Shown: positions 34,882-47,364, numbered from the stretch's first letter. The stretch: DNA of 64,000 nt from Caulobacter rhizosphaerae (GCF_010977555.1 NZ_CP048815.1:310001-374000), one strand, 5' to 3'. Numbers and translations are program-made. Notes: a model not told the origin generated them from the sequence alone.

Positions 34882-35675
34882 CACCAACTTCCCGAGGAGC
34901 CGCCGCCGCCGAACGAGCCGCCGCCGCCGGAGAATCCGCCGCCCCCGCCGCCGTCGCTCCAGCCGCCGCCTCCGCCGCGGCCGCCGCTGAGCATGCCGTT
35001 CAGGATGATCCAGGGCAGGGCCGAGCCCAGGCCGCCGCCGCGACGTCCGCGACGGCCGAACACCTGGCTGAGCACCACGATGACGACGAACAGGACCAGC
35101 AGGGCCAGGATCGGCGAGGGGCCGGCGCTCCGCTCGGCCTGCTGCGACACCTTGAAGGCCTGGGCCGCCTTGGTCCTGGCCTCCTCGTCGGGCAGGGCCA
35201 GCTGGGCGATGACCGCGTCGGTCCCGGCGACGACCCCGCCCTCCAGGTCCCCGGCCTTGAACTTCGGCAGGATGGCGGTCTGGATGATGACGCTGGACAG
35301 GGCGTCGGTCAGGATCGGCTCCAGGCCGTAGCCGACCTCGATGCGCACCTTGCGCTCGGTCGGGGCGACGATCAGCAGGGCGCCGGTGTTGGTCCCTTTC
35401 TGGCCGATGCCCCAGGTGCGGCCCAGCTGGTAGCCGTAGTCCTCGATCTCGTAGCCCTGCAGGCTGGGCACGGTGGCCACCACCAGCTGGCGGCCGGTGG
35501 TCTTCTCCAGGCTCTCCAGCTTGGTGGTCAGCTCGGCCTCGACCGCCGGCGACAGGATGTTGGCGCTATCGACGACGCGTCCGCTCAGGGCGGGGAAGGT
35601 CGGGCCGGCGGCCAGGGCGGGGAGGGCGAAAAGCACGGCGACCGCCGCCAACAGCCCGCCCACGGCTCCCCTCAT
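34881..35675 (-). CDS. TPM-domain protein with glycine-rich tail (YgcG-like)
   Basis: A 264-residue exported protein with an N-terminal signal peptide (MRGAVGGLLAAVAVLFALPALA), a TPM domain (residues 27-150; GRVVDSANILSP, LVVATVPSLQGYEIEDYGYQLGRTWGIGQ, VRIEVGYGLEPILTD), a transmembrane helix (about 190-210) and a Gly/Ser-rich tail. This architecture is that of the YgcG family, which usually accompanies LemA. The ATG at 35675 is the outer base triplet of a palindromic repeat and has no good ribosome site; the frame runs on to 35786 through the repeat. Confidence 0.85.
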   Translation of the reverse strand: MRGAVGGLLAAVAVLFALPALAAGPTFPALSGRVVDSANILSPAVEAELTTKLESLEKTTGRQLVVATVPSLQGYEIEDYGYQLGRTWGIGQKGTNTGALLIVAPTERKVRIEVGYGLEPILTDALSSVIIQTAILPKFKAGDLEGGVVAGTDAVIAQLALPDEEARTKAAQAFKVSQQAERSAGPSPILALLVLFVVIVVLSQVFGRRGRRGGGLGSALPWIILNGMLSGGRGGGGGWSDGGGGGGFSGGGGSFGGGGSSGSW

Positions 35676-35767
35676 CCCGGCGAAGGCCGGGACCCGGGGG
35701 AGCTGGCCGATCAAGGCGCTGCGCCCCGACCGGAGACCCGGCGTGGGTCCCGGCCTTCGCCGGGATG
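35673..35767. repeat. Palindromic element between lemA and the TPM gene
   Basis: Perfect 23-base arms at 35673-35695 and 35745-35767 (CATCCCGGCGAAGGCCGG and onward) with a 49-base centre. The left arm supplies the apparent ATG of the downstream TPM gene on the minus strand. Confidence 0.8.
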
Positions 35768-35787
35768 AAGGAAGGGAGAGGAACAAC

Positions 35788-36432
35788 CTACTGCGCCGGG
35801 CCGGGCTGGGTGTTCACCGCCGGGGCCGCGGGCGCGTCGAAGCTGACGTTCGGCGCCGACTGGGCGTTGGCGGTGGCCTGGAACAGCTGGGCCGGCTTCT
35901 GGGAGCCGTACAGGGTCTTGGCCCAGATGATGCTGGGGAAGGTCCGCAACGTGGTGTTGTAGACCTGGGCGGTGTTGTTGTAGTCGCGCCGGGCGATCGC
36001 GATGCGGTTCTCGGTGCCCTCCAGCTGGCTCTGCAGGGCCAGGAAGTTCTGGTTCGACTTCAGCTCCGGATAGCTCTCCTGGATCATCATCAGCCGGCCC
36101 AGCACGCCCGACAGCTTGTCCTGGGCGGCGGCGTACTGCCGGAACTGGGCCGGGTCGGTGATGGTCGAGGCGTCGACCTTGACCTGGGTGGCGCTGGCCC
36201 GCGCCTCGGTGACCGCGGTCAGCACGCCCTTCTCCTGGGCCGCGTAACCCTTCACGGTCGCCACCAGGTTGGGGATCAGGTCGGCGCGCCGCTGGTACTG
36301 GTTCTGCACCTCGGCCCAGGCGGTCTTGGTCGCCTCGTCCTGGGTGGGGATGGTGTTGATCCCGCAGCCGGCCAGGAACAGGCTGACGGCGATGACGGGG
36401 GCGAGACGGGTGAGGGTTCTGAGCATCCGCAT
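35788..36432 (-). CDS. lemA: LemA-family lipoprotein
   Basis: A 214-residue LemA-family protein. The N-terminus is a lipoprotein signal with lipobox LFLAGC. The body is a long helical bundle: TKTAWAEVQNQYQRRADLIPNLVATVKGYA, a coiled-coil region with QEKGVLTAVTEARA, and the family motif YPELKSNQNFLALQSQLEGTENRIAIARRDYN...TLRTFP. The tail (residues 180-214) is Ala/Pro-rich. The start at 36432 follows AAGGGA. It is the first gene of the lemA-TPM-TPM operon; LemA proteins often co-occur with TPM proteins, but their biochemical role is not settled. Confidence 0.92.
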   Translation of the reverse strand: MRMLRTLTRLAPVIAVSLFLAGCGINTIPTQDEATKTAWAEVQNQYQRRADLIPNLVATVKGYAAQEKGVLTAVTEARASATQVKVDASTITDPAQFRQYAAAQDKLSGVLGRLMMIQESYPELKSNQNFLALQSQLEGTENRIAIARRDYNNTAQVYNTTLRTFPSIIWAKTLYGSQKPAQLFQATANAQSAPNVSFDAPAAPAVNTQPGPAQ

Positions 36433-36687
36433 GAAGTCCCTTCGGGCCTGATTGGATCCGGACGTAGCGCCGTATGTCGCTCTTGGCGGTGGTTGGACGC
36501 ACACTAAGGGCCAGCTTCGCGCCGATGCAAACGCGATGACGACCTGTGCGTGCATTCTCGCGCAATGCGCGCGTTTGTCATCCTTGAAACGTCAGCGGGC
36601 GCCCTGCTCGGGGTCGGGCCGTCTTGCGACAATCGGTCGCCAACGGCCTTAATCCGGCGCTCACCTAGACGCGGCAGGATCGCATCC

Positions 36688-37113
36688 ATGATCATGATGG
36701 CCGCCTGCGCCGTACTGGGAGCCGTGCTTGGCCTCTACGCCAAGCCGCGCTGGCTGGGCGTGGCCATCGCCCTGGTCCTGGTCGCGGCGATCGAAGGCGG
36801 CGACCGCCTTTTCATTGGCCTGATCGACGAACAGCCCAACCGAGAACTGCTGATCGGCCGCCTGCAGGCGATCTTCGGCGAGACCTGGCTGGAGGCCTTC
36901 GGACCGACGGCGGCGGCCGTGGCCGGCGCGGCGTTCGCCGCGATCATGGGCAAGGTCCTGGAGCGCGAAAGCCGGATCGTGGTGATCAACGCCGACGAGA
37001 TCCGCCGCAAGGCCGGCAAGGACGGCCGATACGCCCGCCTGGAGGGCATGATCCAGGACCGGGCCGCTCCCACCGCGGCCAAGGGCCGTTTCGACTCGAT
37101 CCTCGGGCAATAG
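36688..37113 (+). CDS. Small membrane protein of unknown function
   Basis: A 141-residue protein with three hydrophobic stretches (about residues 4-17, 23-38, 71-90) and a basic C-terminal soluble region (RIVVINADEIRRKAGKDGRYARLEGM). No family recognised. The start at 36688 follows GGCAGGAT. It is divergent from lemA with 255 bases between. Confidence 0.65.
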   Translation: MIMMAACAVLGAVLGLYAKPRWLGVAIALVLVAAIEGGDRLFIGLIDEQPNRELLIGRLQAIFGETWLEAFGPTAAAVAGAAFAAIMGKVLERESRIVVINADEIRRKAGKDGRYARLEGMIQDRAAPTAAKGRFDSILGQ

Positions 37114-37318
37114 CCCAAAACGCCGTTTCATTAAAAAATGCTCATGCGAAATAAAATCCGCTTGCGCTATTTCTGAACACTGGTATCTAAGCAGTGCTTA
37201 GTTCTGAGCCGACGCCCCCGGTGGGGATACCGGCGCTGACATCCCCGGCTTGGAACGCCCAGTACAGCTTATCGCCGATCATTCGATCCAACTCCCCTGT
37301 ACACGCTGGAGGGCTCCC

Positions 37319-37654
37319 ATGAAGCTCCAATCCCTGGCGGCCGCCGCCGCCCTGACGACCTGCCTGTTCGCCGGCTCGGCCTTCGCCGATGGCCGCATCG
37401 CCGTCGCCCTTGAAAACCCGCTCGCCGCCAAGACCAAGGTCGTCGCCGGCGGCGCCGTCTTCGTCTGCGAAGGCGCCGAGTGCGTCTCGACCGCCGCCCC
37501 GTCGCGGGCCCTGACCGCCGTCTCGTGCAAGGCCCTCGCCAAGGAAGTCGGCCGCGTGGCGGCCTTCGGGGGCGAGACCAAGTCGCTGGACGCCGACGAC
37601 CTGACCCGCTGCAACGCGTCGGCCAAGGCCGGCGTGCAGACGGCCGAGAAGTAA
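37319..37654 (+). CDS. Small secreted protein, Caulobacterales type
   Basis: A 111-residue exported protein with a signal peptide ending SAFADG, two cysteines in VFVCEGAECVS and further ones in VSCKAL and LTRCNAS, which may form disulfides in the periplasm. It resembles small conserved Caulobacterales proteins of unknown function. The start follows CTGGAGGG. An AT-rich region (37130-37250) lies upstream, and a perfect terminator follows at 37729. Confidence 0.75.
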   Translation: MKLQSLAAAAALTTCLFAGSAFADGRIAVALENPLAAKTKVVAGGAVFVCEGAECVSTAAPSRALTAVSCKALAKEVGRVAAFGGETKSLDADDLTRCNASAKAGVQTAEK

Positions 37655-37728
37655 TCCGGCCGTTTAGTACCCGGACGCCTTGGGGCCTCCCGCCCCGTCC
37701 GGCTGTTTCCTCGAGCATTCGCCTGATG

Positions 37729-37758
37729 GGGCGGCGGACCGGTTCCGCCGCCCTTTTT
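37729..37758 (+). terminator. Intrinsic terminator
   Basis: A perfect 10-base-pair stem GGGCGGCGGA/TCCGCCGCCC with a CCGGT loop and a TTTTT tail, between the small secreted-protein gene and the downstream short gene. Confidence 0.92.
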
Positions 37759-37789
37759 CTTCCGACAGGTTCGCACTAAGGGATCTAGC

Positions 37790-38026
37790 ATGACCGCCTC
37801 GACCGCCGCCCTGCTGGAAGACGCCCTGCGCCAGGCCGCCGGGGCCGACGCCGAACCGGCCTCGATGATCATCGACTACGCCGCCGCCGGACCGGTCTCC
37901 GCCCACAGGGCCTGGATCGAGCGCGCGACCCGCAGCCTGGTCTTCGCCCAGGCCGAGGCCCGTACCGAGGACGGAAATTTGGTGGCCGCCGCCTCGGCTG
38001 TGTTCCGCAGGGTCACGCACGGCTAG
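37790..38026 (+). CDS. Short protein resembling the C-terminal half of a PaaI-type thioesterase
   Basis: A 78-residue protein with an ATG directly after TAAGGGATCT. The C-terminal half (IERATRSLVFAQAEARTEDGNLVAAASAVFRRV) has the strand pattern and alternation of hotdog-fold acyl-CoA thioesterases, but the catalytic N-terminal half is missing. It is either a dimeric accessory protein or a remnant. Base composition matches neighbours. The call is tentative. Confidence 0.55.
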   Translation: MTASTAALLEDALRQAAGADAEPASMIIDYAAAGPVSAHRAWIERATRSLVFAQAEARTEDGNLVAAASAVFRRVTHG

Positions 38027-38236
38027 CGGACCGCTTTTCCGAAACACCGCCGCACCTTACGCATTGGCCTTGGTTGCGACTGCGAAGGCTGCGTGTTATC
38101 AGGCGCGCGGCTTCGGACAGGGCAGCGCGTCAGCGCCGGCCGTCCATGCGCTTTTCTAGAGCGCGCTCAAGCCTTTAAGCCGGGACGAGGGTTAATCTTC
38201 TTGTCCGCGGCGATTGCAACGCACCGGGCGGAACAA

Positions 38237-40374
<2,138 letters not shown>

Positions 40375-40408
40375 GCCCCCTCGGAACGCTCGGAGAGAGT
40401 AGCGCCGA

Positions 40409-41284
40409 ATGGCCAGCTTGAAGGAAATGCGCAATCGGATCTCGAGCGTCAAGGCGACGCAGAAGATCACGAAGGCGATGCAGATGGTGGCGGCGGCCAA
40501 GCTCCGCCGCAGCCAGGATGCGGCCGAAGCCGCGCGCCCCTATGCCCGCCGGCTGGCGAACGTCATCGCCAACCTGGCGAGCGGCGTGTCCGGCGACGGG
40601 GCTCCGGCCTTGCTGGCCGGCACCGGCCGGGACGATCGCCACCTGATCGTCGTGGCCGCCGCCGACCGCGGCCTGGCCGGCGGCTTCACCTCGTCGATCG
40701 TCCGCGCCGCCCGCGAGCGGATCGACGCCCTGGTCCACGAGGGCAAGGACGTGAAGATCGTCTGCGTCGGCAAGAAGTCGACCGCCCAGCTGCGCCGCCT
40801 GTACGGCGAGCGCATCGTCGAGAACTTCGACCTGTCGGCCTACCGCCAGTTCACCCTGTCGGTGGCCCAGCCGATCGCCGACGTGGTCACGCGCCTGTAC
40901 GAAGCCGGCGATGTCGACGTGGTCACCCTGTTCTACAGCCGCTTCAGGTCGGTGGTGCAGCAGGTCCCGACCGCGCTGCAGCTGATCCCGGCCGTGGTCG
41001 AAGGCGGCGAGCCCGCCTCCGGCCCGGCGGCCGTCTACGAGTACGAGCCCTCGGAAGAGGCCATCCTCGAGACCCTGCTGCCGCGCAACCTGACGGTCCA
41101 GATCCTGTCGGCCCTGCTCGACAACATGGCCGGCTTCTACGCCAGCCAGATGACGGCGATGGACAACGCCACGCGCAACGCCGGCGACATGATCAAGCGC
41201 TACACCCTCGAATACAACCGTTCCCGCCAGGCCCAGATCACCAAGGAGCTGATCGAGATCATCTCCGGCGCCGAAGCCGTCTGA
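40409..41284 (+). CDS. atpG: ATP synthase subunit gamma
   Basis: The 291-residue central rotor shaft. The N-terminal coiled-coil helix reads [32 protein letters not shown] and the C-terminal helix reads [37 protein letters not shown], both canonical. The N-terminal region lacks any obvious long insertion of the cyanobacterial kind. Confidence 0.96.
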   Translation: MASLKEMRNRISSVKATQKITKAMQMVAAAKLRRSQDAAEAARPYARRLANVIANLASGVSGDGAPALLAGTGRDDRHLIVVAAADRGLAGGFTSSIVRAARERIDALVHEGKDVKIVCVGKKSTAQLRRLYGERIVENFDLSAYRQFTLSVAQPIADVVTRLYEAGDVDVVTLFYSRFRSVVQQVPTALQLIPAVVEGGEPASGPAAVYEYEPSEEAILETLLPRNLTVQILSALLDNMAGFYASQMTAMDNATRNAGDMIKRYTLEYNRSRQAQITKELIEIISGAEAV

Positions 41285-41296
41285 TCAAAAGCCTAA

Positions 41297-42969
<1,673 letters not shown>

Positions 42970-42970
<1 letters not shown>

Positions 42971-43218
42971 TGACCGACGAGCACGAGCTGATCAACTTCT
43001 GCTGCGAAGAGCTCGAGGATGCGGTGTCTTCGGATCCCGAGGACGCGCTGATCGAGCACGACAGCGGGTTGATCCTGCTCAATCTGGGTCATCGGGAAGA
43101 GGGTGGTGAAACCGGCGTCGTGCTGGCCACCATCCGCTTCTGTCCGTTCTGCGGCACCGAGATCCAGACCGACGAAGACATCGAAGCGGCCCTGGGCGCC
43201 GTGGAGACACACGACTGA
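42970..43218 (+). CDS. 82-residue CPFCG protein inside the ATP synthase operon
   Basis: A small acidic cytoplasmic protein (MTDEHELINFCCEELEDAV) with vicinal cysteines in FCCEEL and a rubredoxin/zinc-ribbon-like FCPFCGTEIQ near the C-terminus. It overlaps atpD by one base (TGATG) and is overlapped in the same way by atpC, so the three are translationally coupled. I recognise no function. Metal or redox binding with a partner, and a role in F1 assembly or regulation, are inferences from position alone. Confidence 0.8.
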
Positions 43219-43478
43219 TGGCTAAGCTGCACTTCTCCCTCGTCGCGCCCGAGCGCGAACTGTTCTCGGCCGAGGTCGACCAGGTCGACGCACCGGGCAC
43301 GGAAGGCGACTTCGGCGTCCTGCCGAACCACGCGCCGTTCATGACCACCCTGCGCGAAGGCCGGGTCACGGTCCGCGACGGCTCGAGCGTGCGCCTGTTC
43401 GACATCCAGGGCGGTTTCGCCGACGTCGGCCCGGACGGCTTCACCATCCTGGCCGAGCACGCGGTCGAGGCGGCGTAA
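43218..43478 (+). CDS. atpC: ATP synthase subunit epsilon, short form
   Basis: An 86-residue epsilon subunit consisting only of the N-terminal beta-sandwich (KLHFSLVAPERELFSAEVDQVDAPGTEGDFGVLPNHAPFMT, then LFDIQGGFADVGPDGFTILAEHAVEA). The helical C-terminal hairpin that inhibits ATP hydrolysis in E. coli and Bacillus is absent. Short epsilon subunits are known in some alphaproteobacteria. The protein stops at a genuine TAA and no frameshift is apparent. Confidence 0.94.
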   Translation: MAKLHFSLVAPERELFSAEVDQVDAPGTEGDFGVLPNHAPFMTTLREGRVTVRDGSSVRLFDIQGGFADVGPDGFTILAEHAVEAA

Positions 43479-43486
43479 GTCCTTCG

Positions 43487-44440
43487 ATGGCCGGGCCTGG
43501 CGGTGTCCTGCTGCTGGCCTGGATCGGCGCCTTCGCCGGACCTTTGATCATCCTGATGGCCTGGGCGCTGCTGCGGCGCTCGGGCCGTTTGCGTCTGGCC
43601 TGGACCTTGGCGGGGCTGGCGCTGGTCGCCTATGGCCTTGGCGTCTGGGCCTTCCTGATCGAGCCGCGCCTGCTGGTCGTGCGCCAGGTGACGATCGAGT
43701 CGCCGGCCTGGCGCGGTCCGCCGGTGCGCCTGGGTCTGATCAGCGACACCCATGTCGCCGCGCCCCATGTCGATCCGGCCCGGGTGGCGCGGGTGGTGGC
43801 GCGGATGAACGCCCAGCATCCCGACGCCGTGCTGCTGTTGGGCGACTACGCCGGCGGCCATGAGCCGGCCGCGACCCGGGCCGTTCCCGCCCGGTCGGAG
43901 ATCCTGCGCGGGGTCGCCGCCTTCAAGGGTCTGCGGGCGCGGCTGGGCGTCTACGCCGTGCTCGGCAATCACGACTGGTGGTACGACGGTCCGGCGATCG
44001 AGCGGGCCCTGGCGGCCAGCGGCGCGGTGGTGCTGGAGAACCGCGCGGTGCTCGCGCCGCGCCCCGAAGGCGCCTTCTGGATCGCCGGCCTGGCCGACCT
44101 CGACTCCTTCCGCGCCGAGCCGTCCTACCCCCGCGCCTTGGCGGGTGTTCCGCCGGCCGCGCCGGTCGTGGTCCTGAGCCACTGGCCCGACCCGTTCGCC
44201 CAGGCGCCGGACCGCGTCGCCCTGACGGTGGCGGGCCACACCCATTGCGGCCAGGTCAATCTGCCGGTGCTGGGCCGCCTGGTCCATGCGTCGCGGGCCG
44301 CGCGCCGTTGGGGCTGCGGCGCCTATGTCGACCGCGGGCGGCATCTGTTCGTCACGGGCGGCCTCGGCGTGTCGATTCTGCCCGTCCGCTTTCGGGCGCC
44401 GCCCGAGATCGTCATCGTCACCCTGCGGGCGCCAGTCTAG
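43487..44440 (+). CDS. Membrane-anchored metallophosphoesterase
   Basis: A 317-residue YkuE-like phosphoesterase. Two hydrophobic segments at residues 5-25 and 35-57 anchor the enzyme, which should face the periplasm. The dimetal-site motifs are all present: LISDTHV (DxH), LLLGDYAGG (GD), VLGNHDWW (GNH), LSHWPD and VAGHTHCGQ (GHTH). YkuE-type enzymes act on phospholipid or UDP-sugar phosphoesters. It starts nine bases after atpC and may share its transcript, though not its function. Confidence 0.9.
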   Translation: MAGPGGVLLLAWIGAFAGPLIILMAWALLRRSGRLRLAWTLAGLALVAYGLGVWAFLIEPRLLVVRQVTIESPAWRGPPVRLGLISDTHVAAPHVDPARVARVVARMNAQHPDAVLLLGDYAGGHEPAATRAVPARSEILRGVAAFKGLRARLGVYAVLGNHDWWYDGPAIERALAASGAVVLENRAVLAPRPEGAFWIAGLADLDSFRAEPSYPRALAGVPPAAPVVVLSHWPDPFAQAPDRVALTVAGHTHCGQVNLPVLGRLVHASRAARRWGCGAYVDRGRHLFVTGGLGVSILPVRFRAPPEIVIVTLRAPV

Positions 44441-44512
44441 AAGAACGTCGTTATGCGGATCCTCGATATCGGGTAGCCTGACGTGCGCCACGCCGGCGCC
44501 GGGGAGAACGCG

Positions 44513-45037
44513 ATGCGGATCGCGACGACGGTTCTGATCTCGGCCCTTCTGGCCGCCAGCGCGGCCCAGGCCGCGCCCACCTATCGCCAGGAGGTGGTGG
44601 ACGTCTTCAAGAGCGTCTGCCTGCCGGCCGGAACCAACGCCGCGGCGGTCGGGCTCGCGGCCGCCAAGCTGGGCTGGAAGCCGGCGCCAGCGTCGATCAA
44701 GGCCCTGTGGCAAGATCCAGCGACCAAGGTCTGGGTGTCGCCGACGACGGCGCGGTTCTACCTGGCCCAGGCCCCGCAGGACGGTTTCTGCCAGGTCGGC
44801 TACTATGGCGGGGCCCAGCCGCCGACCGATCCGGTCGCCTTCTCCACCCTGCTGCGCAACATCATGATCCATGCCGGCATCGCCGTCGGCTCGGGCTTCG
44901 TGAAGACGGCCGAGGATAACCAGCTGATCCAGAAGGGGACGTATCTCTCGCCGGCCTATCCGGGCCTGAAGATGTACGTGGTCGTCGCCAACTTCCCCGA
45001 TGCGGCGACCTTCGTGCTGAGCACCGCCAAGCCCTGA
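44513..45037 (+). CDS. Small secreted protein with conserved Cys pair
   Basis: A 174-residue protein with signal peptide (MRIATTVLISALLAASAAQAAP) and mature motifs VVDVFKSVCLPAGT and GFCQVGYYGG. The start follows GGGGAGA. A longer protein at 47.6 kb has a similar layout (VCKPA near the N-terminus, then [11 protein letters not shown]), so the two look like distant paralogues flanking the tyrosinase cluster. No function recognised. Confidence 0.75.
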   Translation: MRIATTVLISALLAASAAQAAPTYRQEVVDVFKSVCLPAGTNAAAVGLAAAKLGWKPAPASIKALWQDPATKVWVSPTTARFYLAQAPQDGFCQVGYYGGAQPPTDPVAFSTLLRNIMIHAGIAVGSGFVKTAEDNQLIQKGTYLSPAYPGLKMYVVVANFPDAATFVLSTAKP

Positions 45038-45063
45038 GCGCGCGCCGCTGGGCAAGTCGCAAC

Positions 45064-45094
45064 GGCCCGGGCGCGGCGGCGTCCGGGCCTTTCG
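45064..45094. terminator. Terminator-like hairpin between convergent genes
   Basis: GGCCCGG pairs with CCGGGCC around a GC-rich loop and is followed by TTTC. It separates the secreted-protein gene and the tyrosinase gene, whose stop codons face each other. Confidence 0.55.
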
Positions 45095-45104
45095 CCGCTT
45101 GGGA

Positions 45105-46565
45105 TCAGGCGTCCTCGAGGAGAAGCCGGGCGTTGATCGTGGGATTGCCCAGGGCCGAGAGCGGGAAGCGCGCGCCGATCTCTTCATGGCCGGGCACGGC
45201 GACCTCCACGGAGAGCTTGCGGCCGGTGATGCGGTCGGCGTCCAGCTGGAAGTTGACGTTGACGAGGGCCAGCTTGCGGCAGTTCTCACAGTCGCGCGGG
45301 GCGTTGGGCTGGAAGAAGGCGCGGGTGGCGACCACCTCGCCGTCGGCCAGCAGATTGACCTCGAACGAGCCGGGAATGTTGAGCCGGTCGATGTTCTTGA
45401 CCATCACCGACACCTTGGCCGCCGGCGGGATGACGAAGGCGCGCGCCGCCGCGATGCTGCCGAGCTTGTTCACCAATGTCGCCTCGGCCGCCATGGCGGG
45501 CTCCTCGTAGCCGATGCCGAACGCGATGGTCTGGTCCGCCGTGGTGTCGAAGGGCGGCAGGGCGTTGAACGGCGCCGACAACCAACCTGTATTCCCTTCG
45601 AGCGTCGAGGTGAAGCCGGTCAGGGTGGTGGCGGAGTCGTTGACCTGCCAGCGCAGCCAGAGCCGGTCGAGATTGCAGTGGAAGAACCAGAAGATCGGAT
45701 CGAACGAGGCGACGTTCTGGTCGGCCATCGTCGGGCCGATCGACATGTGGCCGCCGTCGTGGGCCGCGATGAAGTCGTCCTGCATGCCGCTGACGCCGGA
45801 GACGCCCCAAAGGGTCTGCACCAGGGCCGAATTGATGTGCTGGAGCACGCTGTAGCGGGCCAGGCCGGCGTCGATCCCGGCCTGGTCGTTCCGGGTCGTG
45901 CGATAGCCGGCCCCATAGGGCGGCCCGAGGTCGGCGGCGACGACATAGCTGTCGAAGGGCGGCTGCTTGAGGAGATCCGGCACTGGCGTGGAGATATCCC
46001 AGTAGGGAACGGTGACGTCCTGGCATCCAGGCACCGATCGCAGCGCATCCTCGAAGGCCTTCAGATAGACCCGGTGCCAGGGATTGAAGCGGTCCTCGTG
46101 ATGCAGGCACCAGGTCTGCGGCAGGCCGTGGACGCCGGCGAGGGCGGCATAGCTGGTGGGATCGCTGGCGTCCCGGGCCATCACGCCCGTGAACGCCGTC
46201 TTCAACTGCTCGATCTCGGCCGGGCTGAGGGTGGCGACGTTCTTGCGGATCCGCTCGGCGGGCGCGGCGGCCGCCAGGGCGGCGATCGTCGGCGCGACGG
46301 CGGTTCCCATCGGATAGCCGGCGACGATCCAGTTGCGGAAGGTCTGTGAGCGTTCGGCGCTCCATTTGCGATCCGGCTCGGGCGGCATGTCGCCGCCGGG
46401 CTGGGTGGTGTGGGCGTAGATCGCCAGGGCGTTTTTCTTGACCCCGGCATAGGACCCAAGATCGATGTTCTTGGCCGCCATGTGCTGGATGTCGATCGTG
46501 TCGAAGAAATAGCGGATGTCGGCCATGTAGGTGGGATTGGCGACGAGCTGTTCAGCCTGCGGCAT
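45105..46565 (-). CDS. Tyrosinase-family type-3 copper protein
   Basis: A 486-residue binuclear-copper protein. The CuA region has the HH....F..WHRVYL pattern (CLHHEDRFNPWHRVYLKAFE), and the CuB region has HDGGH followed by FDPIFWFFHCNLDRLWLRWQ, the classical HxxxH...DP.FW.HH-like arrangement. A C-terminal beta domain (about residues 340-486) carries CENC, reminiscent of the domain that caps the site in some tyrosinases and hemocyanin-like proteins. No signal peptide is evident. Oxidation of phenols or catechols to quinones is the family reaction. It is the second gene of a pair with a DUF2182 membrane protein and overlaps it by 14 bases. Confidence 0.88.
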   Translation of the reverse strand: MPQAEQLVANPTYMADIRYFFDTIDIQHMAAKNIDLGSYAGVKKNALAIYAHTTQPGGDMPPEPDRKWSAERSQTFRNWIVAGYPMGTAVAPTIAALAAAAPAERIRKNVATLSPAEIEQLKTAFTGVMARDASDPTSYAALAGVHGLPQTWCLHHEDRFNPWHRVYLKAFEDALRSVPGCQDVTVPYWDISTPVPDLLKQPPFDSYVVAADLGPPYGAGYRTTRNDQAGIDAGLARYSVLQHINSALVQTLWGVSGVSGMQDDFIAAHDGGHMSIGPTMADQNVASFDPIFWFFHCNLDRLWLRWQVNDSATTLTGFTSTLEGNTGWLSAPFNALPPFDTTADQTIAFGIGYEEPAMAAEATLVNKLGSIAAARAFVIPPAAKVSVMVKNIDRLNIPGSFEVNLLADGEVVATRAFFQPNAPRDCENCRKLALVNVNFQLDADRITGRKLSVEVAVPGHEEIGARFPLSALGNPTINARLLLEDA

Positions 46566-47364
46566 GTCTGACCCCTGATGCGTGGTGGACGAGGGTTGCG
46601 ACGGGAGGCCCGTCTTCATTCGGCTTGGGATGGGCTCGCGAGGATTGGGAAGCGATACGAAAGGCGTCGTCCGTCGCGGCCCGCCGCGTCGCCCGCGCCT
46701 CGGCGAGGCGACGCAGGCGTCCGTGGTCGGCCCATTGCAGCACCGTGGCCGCCATCATCAGGACGATGTGGTGCCCATGGACGACCAGCGGGGCGAGCAT
46801 CAGCGGCCAGCAGGTGAGGACGCAGCCCGCGCCATGCCTGAAGCCGTCCAGGGCGCGCCGGCCCGGCGCCGGCCCGGAAGCCTCCGCTGGAGAGGAAGGT
46901 CGGCACAGCCTCGAAGCCAGCCGGTGAAAGGGGCTCACCCGCCAAGCCAGCGCCGTCACGGCCATGGCGGTCAGGGCCGCGCCGCGGTCCGGAAGCGCGC
47001 CGGCGACCCAGAGCGCGGCGGGAACCAGGGCAAGGCCCGCCAGCAGCCACAGGGCGCCGTAGCCAACCACGAACAGCGGAAGCTCGCCAGGGGCGTCGGG
47101 AGCGGCGTTGCGCGGCGCGGTCAGGGCGGGACCCAGGGCCATCGGCGTCATCGCCAGGACCATGGCCGCCCAACCCTCGGCCAGGCGATCGGCGGGATTC
47201 AGCAGCAGTCCGGCTTGCAGGTTTCGCCAGCCATCGCCGATCGCCGACGCGCCCGAGGCGCAGTTGGAAAGGCTCAGGAAGGGGTGGCCGATGGCGATCA
47301 TCGCCGCCCAACCCAGGCCGGCGACGCACATCAGGATCAGCCACGCGCTGCGGGCTTGCATCAT
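46552..47364 (-). CDS. DUF2182 integral membrane protein
   Basis: A 270-residue protein with about seven hydrophobic segments and the DUF2182 signatures VLAMTPMALGPAL, GYGALWLLAG, AWRVSPFHRLASRLCRP and GFRHGAGCVLTCWPLMLAPLV. The paired cysteines (LCRP, GC, TCW) have been suggested to bind metal in this family. The start at 47364 (ATGATG) follows GGCGGGGGAC. It precedes the tyrosinase gene and overlaps it, so copper supply to the tyrosinase is a reasonable guess. An upstream frame to 47526 is unlikely to be translated. Confidence 0.82.
   Translation of the reverse strand: MMQARSAWLILMCVAGLGWAAMIAIGHPFLSLSNCASGASAIGDGWRNLQAGLLLNPADRLAEGWAAMVLAMTPMALGPALTAPRNAAPDAPGELPLFVVGYGALWLLAGLALVPAALWVAGALPDRGAALTAMAVTALAWRVSPFHRLASRLCRPSSPAEASGPAPGRRALDGFRHGAGCVLTCWPLMLAPLVVHGHHIVLMMAATVLQWADHGRLRRLAEARATRRAATDDAFRIASQSSRAHPKPNEDGPPVATLVHHASGVRHAAG

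Noticed and set aside
37790..38026. Confident annotation as a thioesterase
   Set aside because: Only the second half of the fold is present and no catalytic residues are visible, so only a resemblance is reported.
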